Made by a program: the position numbers and the translations under genes
Assembly (NCBI GenBank): GCA_017416065.1
Contig: JAFQDM010000018.1
Span: forward strand, 24,830 to 88,829
Length of the DNA: 64,000 nucleotides
Reading direction: 5' to 3'
Source: Ruminococcus sp.
GTDB lineage: Bacteria; Bacillota; Clostridia; Oscillospirales; Acutalibacteraceae
Part shown: positions 18,453 through 26,379 of the stretch, piece after piece
Position numbering within the stretch: the first letter of the stretch is position 1
Layout of the letters: each line of letters opens with the position of its first letter
Notes under the pieces: generated by a model
Database searches by the model: none
What the model was told of the DNA's origin: nothing
What the model saw: the letters and a program-made list of their open reading frames with translations, nothing else

Positions 18453-19253
18453 ATGGCAATCAAGGTAACGCTTCTGGCGCATACACCGTCGCCCGAGGAG
18501 TTGGTGGCGGCTGCGGCAAAGCTCTGCTATTCCCCCTCAGATATAAGCAATATCAGAGACGGACTTAACGAGGAGAAAACAGCATCTTTCATCAAGATGC
18601 TTGCAGAAATAGGCCACGCAAGCCCCACAGAGCACGCAAGCTTTACCTTTGGAGTGGAGGGAATCTCCCGTGCATGCTCACATCAGCTTGTGCGTCATCG
18701 TATTGCCTCCTACAGCCAGCAGTCCCAAAGATACGTAGACGGCAACAGCTTTGAGTTTGTAACCCCTCCCGAGATCGAGGACGACCCTCATTGCTTGGAG
18801 GTCTACGGCAACGTTATTGAGCTTCAGAAAAAGGCATATGCAGAGATCCGGGATGCTTTGGTTGTAAAATACATCCGTCAGGTGTCTGACAAAGAATACA
18901 AAGGCACAGATGCGCAGATCATTGCCGCATTCAAGGAAGAGGACAAGGGGCAGTGCTCCGCTTTCATCAAGAAGGCAAACGAGGATGCACGCTACATTCT
19001 TCCCAATGCCTGCACAACCAAGATAGTCTGCACCTTCAACGTGCGCAGTCTGGAGAATTTCTTTGCTCACCGCTGCTGCAACCGTGCTCAGTGGGAAATA
19101 CGTGAGGTTGCATCTCAGATGCTTATGCTGTGCAAGGAGGTTGCTCCCAATATGTTTGCAAACAGCGGTCCCTCCTGTATGCGCGGTAAATGTCCCGAGG
19201 GCAATATGTCCTGCGGAAGAATGAAGGAAGTCAGAGAAAAGTATGGAAAATAA
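18453..19253 (+). CDS. thyX: Flavin-dependent thymidylate synthase
   Basis: 266 residues from the ATG at 18453 with AAGGAGAG upstream; a longer in-frame reading from 18399 has no site. The ThyX signature RHRIASYSQQSQRY (RHR, seven residues, S) is present. It makes dTMP from dUMP using FAD and methylene-tetrahydrofolate and, unlike ThyA, leaves tetrahydrofolate. The next gene is a thymidylate kinase, which fits dTTP supply. The ending RGKCPEGNMSCGRM is cysteine-rich. Confidence 0.96.
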   Translation: MAIKVTLLAHTPSPEELVAAAAKLCYSPSDISNIRDGLNEEKTASFIKMLAEIGHASPTEHASFTFGVEGISRACSHQLVRHRIASYSQQSQRYVDGNSFEFVTPPEIEDDPHCLEVYGNVIELQKKAYAEIRDALVVKYIRQVSDKEYKGTDAQIIAAFKEEDKGQCSAFIKKANEDARYILPNACTTKIVCTFNVRSLENFFAHRCCNRAQWEIREVASQMLMLCKEVAPNMFANSGPSCMRGKCPEGNMSCGRMKEVREKYGK

Positions 19254-19932
19254 TCAGAGCAAAAAAGGACGCATAATAGTTATAGAGGGTCTGGACGGCT
19301 CAGGCAAGGCAACTCAGTCAAAGCTTCTTATGGAGAAGCTTCAGGAGAAATATACTGTAAAGAAGCTGTCTTTTCCTGACTACGAAAGCCCTGCTTCTCA
19401 GCCTGTGCAGATGTATTTAAACGGAGAGTTCGGCAGCGATGCAGGCTGTGTGAACCCCTATGCCGCCGCATCATTTTACGCGGTGGACAGGGTTGCAAGC
19501 TACCTTAAAAGCTGGAGGAAGGACTACGAGGAGGGAGTGCTGTTCGTTCTGGACAGATACACCACCTCAAATATGGTATATATGACCTCAAAGCTTCCAA
19601 AAGAGGGCTGGGATTCCTTCCTTTCCTGGCTTTCTCACTATGAATACGATCTTCTGGGTCTGCCCAGGCCCGACGGAGTTATTTACCTTGATATGCCCAC
19701 GGAGGTTTCTCAGAAGCTTATGAGTGGCAGATATCACAGCGACGAGTCAAAGAAGGATCTGCACGAAAAAGACGTGGAGTTCCTTAATGCTTGCAGAGAG
19801 AGCGCTCTCTATGCGGCAAAGGCTCAGAGCTGGCAGGTCATCCCCTGCAGTGAGCAGGGTGCTCCCAGGAGCATTGAGGCAATCGCTTCGGATGTATACT
19901 CAACAGCATGCAAGCTTTTGGGCTTAGAATAA
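19243..19932 (+). CDS. tmk: Thymidylate kinase
   Basis: 229 residues. P-loop GLDGSGKATQSKLL, the DRYTTSNMVY nucleotide-binding motif and a lid region (RYHSDESKKDLHE) are seen. It phosphorylates dTMP to dTDP and directly follows thyX with an 11-base overlap, so the two are probably coupled. It is slightly longer than the standard Tmk and the P-loop has Lys-Ala-Thr instead of Lys-Thr-Thr, a form that occurs in clostridial members. Deoxynucleoside kinase activity is a less likely alternative. Confidence 0.88.
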   Translation: MENNQSKKGRIIVIEGLDGSGKATQSKLLMEKLQEKYTVKKLSFPDYESPASQPVQMYLNGEFGSDAGCVNPYAAASFYAVDRVASYLKSWRKDYEEGVLFVLDRYTTSNMVYMTSKLPKEGWDSFLSWLSHYEYDLLGLPRPDGVIYLDMPTEVSQKLMSGRYHSDESKKDLHEKDVEFLNACRESALYAAKAQSWQVIPCSEQGAPRSIEAIASDVYSTACKLLGLE

Positions 19933-19943
19933 GGAGAATTACT

Positions 19944-20495
19944 ATGTTTTATTGTTTTTTGGCACCCGGATTTGAAGAAATAGAGGCAATCACCACCGTG
20001 GATATGCTTCGCCGTGCAGGGATTCAGATGAAGACCGTGGCAGTAACCGACGATTCTTTGCTTGTGTGCGGTGCTCACGGTGTAGAAATAAAGGCAGACC
20101 TGCACATAAGCGATGCTGCTGTAGACCAAAACCTTGAGGGAGTGTTCCTCCCGGGAGGTATGCCCGGCACCACAAACCTTGATTCTTCCCAAAAGGTGCG
20201 TGAGCTTGTAAGCTTCTGTGCACAGGAGGGCAGATATGTATTTGCCATTTGTGCCGCACCAATGGTTTTGGGCAGGATGGGTCTCCTTTGCGGCAAAAAG
20301 GCAACCTGCTACCCGGGCTTTGAAGAGGAGCTGAAGGGTGCAGAGCTGGTAAATCTTCCTGCAGTGGCAGACGGCAGGTTCATCACGGGTAAGGGCCCCG
20401 GTGCAACGGTGGATTTTGCATCCCTTATCATTACTGAACTCAAGGGAGCAGAGGCTTCAAAGGCCCTGCGTGATGCTATGCAGTGCCATGAGTAA
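19944..20495 (+). CDS. DJ-1/PfpI family protein
   Basis: 183 residues from the ATG at 19944 (AAGGAG upstream). The glutamate of APGFEEIEA near the N-terminus and the nucleophile cysteine in FAICAAPMVLG are the family marks; TGKGPGATVDFA is near the C-terminus. Members include protein deglycases, chaperones and oxidative-stress proteins (YajL/ThiJ group). The precise role is not readable. It overlaps the next gene by eight bases (ATGAGTAA). Confidence 0.88.
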   Translation: MFYCFLAPGFEEIEAITTVDMLRRAGIQMKTVAVTDDSLLVCGAHGVEIKADLHISDAAVDQNLEGVFLPGGMPGTTNLDSSQKVRELVSFCAQEGRYVFAICAAPMVLGRMGLLCGKKATCYPGFEEELKGAELVNLPAVADGRFITGKGPGATVDFASLIITELKGAEASKALRDAMQCHE

Positions 20496-21069
20496 GGCTA
20501 AAGAAGAGAAGGTAATGCTCAGAGCGCATTACAAGGATATGAGGGAGAAGATGACTGCACAGTACAAGCGCAGTCTTGATATTGAAATAGCAAGCCGTTT
20601 TTTGTGCACCTATGAGTATATGCAGGCAAAGACCCTGCTTGTGTATGTGTCCAGAGCCACAGAAGTGGATACCTTCGGCATAATCAATGCGGCTTTTGCA
20701 AACGGTAAGAGGGTAGCCGTGCCCAAGTGTGAGGGGCAGGGAATAATGAACTTTTACCTTATAAACAGCACGGATGACCTGCAAAAGGGCTATGCAGGCA
20801 TTCCTGAGCCGGATGTAAGCAGATGCACAAAGCTTTCGGATTTTTCGGATTCTGTCTGCATTGTGCCCGGGCTCAGCTTTGACCCCGAGGGCTACCGCGT
20901 AGGCTTTGGCGGCGGATACTACGACCGCTTCCTTGCAAGCTACGAGGGGATCTCCGCAGGACTTTGCTACACAAGCTTTGTCAAGTGGGATCTGCCCCGT
21001 GAGGAGCACGACGTACCCGTTTCAATTCTTGTAACGGACAGGTTTGCCCGTCATACTTCAGAAAAATAA
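20488..21069 (+). CDS. fthC: 5-formyltetrahydrofolate cyclo-ligase
   Basis: 193 residues from the ATG at 20488, which overlaps the previous stop; an internal ATG at 20515 behind GAGAAGG is a possible alternative. Family motifs: VYVSRATEVDTFGI, the PGLSFDPEGYRVGFGGGYYDRFL block and the C-terminal HDVPVSILVTDRF. It converts 5-formyl- to methenyl-tetrahydrofolate, linking it to folate-dependent thyX upstream and to the THF-controlled transporter at 33 kb. Confidence 0.92.
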   Translation: MSKAKEEKVMLRAHYKDMREKMTAQYKRSLDIEIASRFLCTYEYMQAKTLLVYVSRATEVDTFGIINAAFANGKRVAVPKCEGQGIMNFYLINSTDDLQKGYAGIPEPDVSRCTKLSDFSDSVCIVPGLSFDPEGYRVGFGGGYYDRFLASYEGISAGLCYTSFVKWDLPREEHDVPVSILVTDRFARHTSEK

Positions 21070-21097
21070 TATTAAACATACCTATGGGGGTGTTGAT

Positions 21098-22453
21098 ATG
21101 AGTGAAAATACAGATAAAAGAGATTCAATGAGCCAGGAGGAGGTAGAGCGCTACCGCCGTCAGCGGGTTGAGCAGTTCAGACTCAGAATAGAGGACGAGG
21201 CAGAAAAGCCCAAGGCAGAGCCTGTCTCTGATTTTACGGATGAGATAACCTCCTTCAGCGATGAAACCACAAAGGCGCAGATCGAGCGTGCCTCCAAAAA
21301 GGAGCTCAGAAGGCAGAAAAAGGAAGAGAAGAAGGTACAGAGGATCAAGGCAGGCAGAAACAAAAAGGTGTTCAGAATTGCCTGGATCGTTATGGTGATA
21401 GTTCTCTCTGTGGTGATCTCTCATTTCCTGGTTTCAGGCAGTAACGATTTTCTTGCCATCAAGCGGACAGACGAGACCCTTGCCACCATCAGGATAGAAG
21501 CAGGGGATACCCCTGCCAGAATAGGTGAAAAGCTTGCAGACAAGGGAGTTATTGACTCCAAAGCTTTCTTTACCCTGTTTGCAAACATCACGGGCAAGGT
21601 GGATGACGTTGAGCCCGGAGTGTATCACATTCCCTGCAACAAGGATTACCTTGGAATCCTCAACCACCTGCAGTTTACGGGCAACCGCCAGACCACAATA
21701 ACCCTGCAGATCACAGAGGGCACCAATGTGCAGGAGCTTGCAGATATTCTGTACGAGGCGGGAGTTACCTACGACAAAGAGGAGTTCCTCCGCCTTTGCA
21801 ACAGCGATGAGTTTGACGAGGAATTCTACTTTATAGATGCCATCGAGGATGACCCAAAGCGAGTTTACAAGCTGGAGGGCTACCTTTTCCCCGATACCTA
21901 CGAGTTTTACGTTGACGAGGCTCCCGATATTACCATCAGACGCTTCCTCAATAACTTTGAGGCAAGATTCTTTGAGGATGAGTATCAGGTTGACGGCTAC
22001 GAGACCACAATGACCATCAACGGACTCATTCACGATGAGGGCAAGTACACCATTGACGAGTACGTGAACATTGCTTCCATAGTATTGGGCGAATCTGCAA
22101 ACGAAGAGGATATGTACAACGTATCCTCCGTAATCCACAACCGTCTGGATTTTGGCGCAGAGTACGATATCCACTCCCTGGGAATGGACTCAACCGCCTT
22201 CTATCCCTACAAAAACATTGACGCTGTACCAAAGGATATCCGCGACACCTTTGTAAGCGATTACGATACCTACAATAACGAGGGGCTGCCCCCCTCTGCA
22301 ATCTGTTCACCCTCTGCAGAGGCGCTCATTGCAACCCTTGTTCCCGCGGATACAAACTATCTCTACTTCTGCCACAGCGCTTCAGGCGATGCTTACTATG
22401 CAGAAACCTATGGTGAACATCTTACAAATCTTTCCAAAGCAGGACTTAACTGA
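21098..22453 (+). CDS. mltG: Endolytic murein transglycosylase (MltG/YceG family)
   Basis: 451 residues from the ATG at 21098 behind GGGGGTG. A long charged cytoplasmic N-terminus (about 1-105, Glu/Lys/Arg-rich, probably helical) precedes one membrane helix (about 108-128). A LysM-like region (IRIEAGDTPARIGEKLADKG) and the YceG catalytic domain follow, with the glutamate in VLGESANEEDMYNVSSVIHNRL-type sequence. It cuts nascent glycan strands in the cell wall. It abuts the U32 gene as TGATG. Confidence 0.9.
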   Translation: MSENTDKRDSMSQEEVERYRRQRVEQFRLRIEDEAEKPKAEPVSDFTDEITSFSDETTKAQIERASKKELRRQKKEEKKVQRIKAGRNKKVFRIAWIVMVIVLSVVISHFLVSGSNDFLAIKRTDETLATIRIEAGDTPARIGEKLADKGVIDSKAFFTLFANITGKVDDVEPGVYHIPCNKDYLGILNHLQFTGNRQTTITLQITEGTNVQELADILYEAGVTYDKEEFLRLCNSDEFDEEFYFIDAIEDDPKRVYKLEGYLFPDTYEFYVDEAPDITIRRFLNNFEARFFEDEYQVDGYETTMTINGLIHDEGKYTIDEYVNIASIVLGESANEEDMYNVSSVIHNRLDFGAEYDIHSLGMDSTAFYPYKNIDAVPKDIRDTFVSDYDTYNNEGLPPSAICSPSAEALIATLVPADTNYLYFCHSASGDAYYAETYGEHLTNLSKAGLN

Positions 22454-23694
22454 TGACAAATGATTTGATTTTAAAACCGGAGATACTTGCTCCTGCAGGC
22501 GACCCCGAGGCCTTGTCTGCCGCCTTGAGATTCGGCGCAGATGCGGTCTACGTAGGTGCTCAGCAGTTTGGAATGAGGACCTCTCCCAAAAATTTTGACG
22601 AGGTAACTCTGCCCATGGCTGTGCAGGAGGCACACGCCTTGGGCAAGAAATTGTATCTTACCTGCAACGTGCTCCCCCGTGAGCCACAGGTCTCTCAGCT
22701 GCCGGATTTCCTCAGCTTTGCACAGAGCGCAGGAGTAGATGCCCTGATAATTGCAGATATCGGAGTTTTTGAGCTTGCAAAGAAGTACGCACCAAATACA
22801 GCTCTCCACGTTTCCACCCAAGCAGGAATCGTCAACAGCGAGACCGCCAAGGCTTTTTATAATATGGGAGCAGAGCGTGTTGTGCTTGCAAGGGAGCTCA
22901 GCTTTGAGGAGATTGCGCAGATACGTGCAAAGATCCCCAAAGAGCTTGAGATAGAGTGCTTTGTTCACGGTGCAATGTGTGTGAGCTTCTCAGGCCGTTG
23001 TCTTATCTCTGAGTATTTAACAGGCAGAGACCCTAACCGTGGAGACTGTGCTCAGCCTTGCCGATGGAAGTACCACCTTTACGAAGAAAACCGCGAGGGC
23101 AACTTCTATCCTGCGGTTGAGGCCGACGGAGGCACTTACCTCTACAACTCAAGGGATATGTGTATGATAGACTACATTCCGCAGCTTGTGAAGGCAGGCA
23201 TCAGCAGCTTCAAGATCGAGGGCAGAGCCAAAACCGCATACTACAGTGCGGTTGCCACCAACGCTTACAGGCAGGCTTTGGATGCGTATTTTGAGGGTGG
23301 ACTCAAAGAGGATTACAAAACCTCACCCCTTATTAAAGAAGAGCTTGAAAAGATAAGCCACAGGGAGTACAGCACAGGCTTCTACCTGGGCACCACTCCC
23401 GGTCAGACCACCTCCAACGGAGGCTACATACGCCGTTACGACCTTGTGGCTTTGTGTGAGGAGGAGCGTGACTTCGGCGGTATCATCACTCAGCGCAACA
23501 AGTTCTATCTGGGTGATGAGGTAGACATTCTGCCTCCTTCAGGCATACCCTTTACTGTTACAGCCCAAAAGCTTGTGAATGAGTACGGGGAAGAGGTTGA
23601 CTCCACACCCCATCCCATGCAGCGACTGGAGCTTCATTGCGAAAGAAGCATCCCGCAAGGCTCCTTCCTGCGAGTGAGAAAAAAGCAATCATAA
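22453..23694 (+). CDS. Peptidase U32 family protein (tRNA uridine hydroxylation type)
   Basis: 413 residues. The U32 start EILAPAGDPEALSAALRFGADAVYVG and the signature ECFVHGAMCVSFSGRC, followed by cysteines in GDCAQPCRW, are intact. Although named a peptidase, this branch (YegQ/TrhP, YrrO) acts in prephenate-dependent 5-hydroxyuridine formation in tRNA; this assignment is by family knowledge. The start overlaps the mltG stop by one base. Confidence 0.88.
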   Translation: MTNDLILKPEILAPAGDPEALSAALRFGADAVYVGAQQFGMRTSPKNFDEVTLPMAVQEAHALGKKLYLTCNVLPREPQVSQLPDFLSFAQSAGVDALIIADIGVFELAKKYAPNTALHVSTQAGIVNSETAKAFYNMGAERVVLARELSFEEIAQIRAKIPKELEIECFVHGAMCVSFSGRCLISEYLTGRDPNRGDCAQPCRWKYHLYEENREGNFYPAVEADGGTYLYNSRDMCMIDYIPQLVKAGISSFKIEGRAKTAYYSAVATNAYRQALDAYFEGGLKEDYKTSPLIKEELEKISHREYSTGFYLGTTPGQTTSNGGYIRRYDLVALCEEERDFGGIITQRNKFYLGDEVDILPPSGIPFTVTAQKLVNEYGEEVDSTPHPMQRLELHCERSIPQGSFLRVRKKQS

Positions 23695-23718
23695 TATTAT
23701 CATAGTATATTTGCAGCT

Positions 23719-23753
23719 AATCGCTTCTGTTTTCTTACAGGAGCGATTTTTTT
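23719..23753 (+). terminator. Terminator after the U32 gene
   Basis: AATCGCT(T)CTGT pairs with ACAG(G)AGCGATT and runs into TTTTTTT. It ends the thyX-to-U32 operon. The remaining 130 bases before the next gene are AT-rich, with no clear promoter at correct spacing. Confidence 0.85.
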
Positions 23754-23886
23754 GCGAAAAGTCCTCAACAAAATCACTAAAAAATATGTACAATTGTGAA
23801 AACGTATGGTACAATATGATTGGATTGTTATGCAAGTAAATATTGCTGAATAAATCAAAAATATATTAATAAAGGAGTAATTTAAT

Positions 23887-25035
23887 ATGGCAAACAGATT
23901 TGTCCTCAACGAAACAAGCTATCACGGCAAAGGTGCAATACAGGAGATCGCAAATGAGATCAAGGCAAGAGCCTTTAAAAAGGTTCTTGTATGTTCAGAC
24001 CCCGACCTTATCAAATTCGGCGTTACAGCCAAGGTTACGGATATACTTGACGATGCTCAGATCCCATATGAGATCTTCTGTGATATTAAGCCCAATCCCA
24101 CCATTGAAAACGTACAGGCAGGAGTTGAGGCTTTTAAGGCAAGCGGTGCAGATTGCATAGTTGCCATTGGCGGAGGCTCCTCAATGGATACCGCCAAGGC
24201 CGTTGGCATAATAATTGAAAATCCCGAGTTTTCCGATGTGCGCTCCTTAGAGGGAGTGGCTCCCACCAAGCGCAAGTGCACACCCATCATTGCAGTGCCC
24301 ACCACAGCAGGCACCGCCGCAGAGGTCACCATCAATTACGTTATCACCGATGCACAGAACAACCGCAAGATGGTTTGCGTAGACGTTCACGATATCCCTG
24401 TTGTGGCAGTTGTTGACCCTGATATGATGTCTACAATGCCCAAAGGCCTCACCGCCGCCACGGGTATGGATGCGCTCACTCACGCAATTGAGGGCTACAT
24501 TACCAAGGGTGCCTGGGAGATGAGCGATATGTTCCATCTTAAGGCTATTGAGATCATTGCAAAGAGTCTCAGAGGTGCTGTGGAGAATACAGACGAGGGC
24601 AGAGAGGGAATGGCTCTGGGTCAGTACATTGCAGGTATGGGCTTTTCCAACGTAGGTCTTGGAATCGTTCACTCTATGGCACATCCTCTGGGAGCACTTT
24701 ACGACACACCCCACGGAGTTGCAAATGCAATCATCCTGCCTACGGTTATGGAGTACAACGCACCAATGACGGGGGAGAAATACAGAAATATTGCTAAGGC
24801 TATGGGAGTAGAAGGTACGGAAGCTCTGACCATAGAGGAGGCAAGAGCCGCCGCGGTAGATGCAGTCAGGAAGCTCTCTGCAGACGTAGGAATCCCTGCA
24901 GACCTTAAGGATATAGTAAAGACTGAGGACATCGACTTCCTTTCTCAGTCAGCATATGACGATGCCTGCCGTCCGGGCAATCCCCGTGACACAAGTGTAG
25001 AGGAGATAAAGGAGCTTTATCTTAAGCTTATGTAA
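23887..25035 (+). CDS. fucO: Iron-dependent alcohol dehydrogenase, lactaldehyde reductase (FucO)-like
   Basis: 382 residues. The whole protein follows FucO: MANRFVLNETSYHGKGA at the start, the NAD-binding GGGSSMDTAK, the PTTAGTAAEVTINYVITD block, and iron ligands (D in TGMDALTHAIEGY with its His, HSMAHPLGA, and H in DTPHGVANA). FucO reduces L-lactaldehyde to 1,2-propanediol during fucose or rhamnose fermentation. No fucose genes are nearby, so a general fermentative role is also possible. Confidence 0.88.
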   Translation: MANRFVLNETSYHGKGAIQEIANEIKARAFKKVLVCSDPDLIKFGVTAKVTDILDDAQIPYEIFCDIKPNPTIENVQAGVEAFKASGADCIVAIGGGSSMDTAKAVGIIIENPEFSDVRSLEGVAPTKRKCTPIIAVPTTAGTAAEVTINYVITDAQNNRKMVCVDVHDIPVVAVVDPDMMSTMPKGLTAATGMDALTHAIEGYITKGAWEMSDMFHLKAIEIIAKSLRGAVENTDEGREGMALGQYIAGMGFSNVGLGIVHSMAHPLGALYDTPHGVANAIILPTVMEYNAPMTGEKYRNIAKAMGVEGTEALTIEEARAAAVDAVRKLSADVGIPADLKDIVKTEDIDFLSQSAYDDACRPGNPRDTSVEEIKELYLKLM

Positions 25036-25086
25036 AGCAAATTTTAGCCTGTATTAATTATCTTAGATCCACAAGGAGATGTTTTT

Positions 25087-26319
25087 ATGTCTTTTAAAAG
25101 AATACTTTGTGTTTTCCTGACTTCCCTTATGGTACTCTCTGCGTTAACGCTGAATACTTTTGCTGCAGAGAAGAGCACTGATGAGCAGGAAAAGGCTCAC
25201 ATCACATACCAGGGCGGTTCCTACGAAGCCTGTGTGGGCGACACCGTAATATACACCGTTGAGCTTTACGCTCAGGAGCTTTTTGAGAATATCCAGGCAA
25301 CTCTTTATTTTGATTACGAGGGCTTGGAGTTTCGGGATGTTTCTGCCTATTATCCCTCTATGCCCAATCTGGAGGGTACCAGCTGTGTTCTGAACACAGA
25401 GTATGCTGACGGAGTTATCAAGTTCAACGCAAGCCTTATCCGAGGCATAGATTTCAGAGAAGAAAAGGTCCTGCTTAACCTGGGCTTCAAGGTTAAAGAA
25501 GCAGGAAGCTGGGACATCAGACTACAGATGGAGTTTATGACTGTTTTGGGTAATACGGGCAACTACTTCTTCAAAAACGAGCCTCAGATAACCGAGGGCA
25601 TCGGCTTTGATTACAGCATTACCCCTGCAGATCTGGAGAATCCTCCCACCCCTCAGGCTCAGATCTGCGTTGACGACGTAACATACAGAGCCAACGTAGG
25701 AGATGTTCTGGTTTATACGGTCAAGCTTTCTGCTCGGGAGCTTTTTGAGAACATTCAGGGCTCTGTGTATTTTGACAGCGATGTTCTGGAGATTACGGAT
25801 ATCTCCGAGCTTTTCCCCGTTATGCCGAATCTTCAGGATTCCAACGCCGTGTTCAATCCCGTATATGAGGACGGAGTTTCCAGGTTCAACGCCAGCAATA
25901 TACAAGGCATAGATTTCAGTCAGGAGCAGATATTGCTCAACCTTGGCTTCTGCGTTAAAAAAGCAGGCTACTCAAAGATAGAAACGAAGTTTGAATTTAT
26001 GACCATTCTGGGCGGAGAAGACCACTATTTCTTTAAGGGTGAAGCCGTGCAGACAAAGGGTATCAATATTGCAGAGCTCCTTGCTCCGTATCACATCCCC
26101 GAAATCCTGGGAGATGCGGACGGAAACGGTAAGTTGAATGTTAAGGATGCAACCACTTTGCAAAAGTACATTGCAAGTATAATCACTCTTACGGAAAAAG
26201 CCCTCAGTCTTGCAGACGTAAACGGTGACGGCAAGGTGAACGTTCGTGATGCCACAACCATTCAGAAGGTCCTTGTAGGACTCATTCCTGCAGATAAAGT
26301 GGGGCAGATAGTAGGCTGA
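25087..26319 (+). CDS. Secreted protein with two cohesin-like domains and a C-terminal dockerin
   Basis: 410 residues. Signal peptide 1-26 ends in NTFA/AEK. Two repeats of about 140 residues (about 36-175 and 192-330) share VGDTVIYTVEL/VGDVLVYTVKL, LFENIQ, YFDYEGLEF and LLNLGF blocks. This beta-strand pattern is like cohesin domains, which bind dockerins. Residues about 345-402 are a two-repeat type I dockerin (GDADGNGKLNVKDATTLQK; ADVNGDGKVNVRDATTIQK). Together this is the layout of an adaptor scaffoldin. The cohesin assignment is inferred from pattern, not alignment. No catalytic domain is present. Confidence 0.75.
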   Translation: MSFKRILCVFLTSLMVLSALTLNTFAAEKSTDEQEKAHITYQGGSYEACVGDTVIYTVELYAQELFENIQATLYFDYEGLEFRDVSAYYPSMPNLEGTSCVLNTEYADGVIKFNASLIRGIDFREEKVLLNLGFKVKEAGSWDIRLQMEFMTVLGNTGNYFFKNEPQITEGIGFDYSITPADLENPPTPQAQICVDDVTYRANVGDVLVYTVKLSARELFENIQGSVYFDSDVLEITDISELFPVMPNLQDSNAVFNPVYEDGVSRFNASNIQGIDFSQEQILLNLGFCVKKAGYSKIETKFEFMTILGGEDHYFFKGEAVQTKGINIAELLAPYHIPEILGDADGNGKLNVKDATTLQKYIASIITLTEKALSLADVNGDGKVNVRDATTIQKVLVGLIPADKVGQIVG

Positions 26320-26379
26320 GTTTAATTGTTCTTGTCAATTGAATTCTTTTTACTGAAATATTGCAAAGGAGATGTTTTT

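Noticed and set aside
23787-23820. Rex-type operator or promoter upstream of the fucO-like gene
   Set aside because: TTGTGAAAACG...GGTACAA has a TTGT/ACAA edge but neither the spacing nor the symmetry of a Rex site, and no -35/-10 pair has acceptable spacing.
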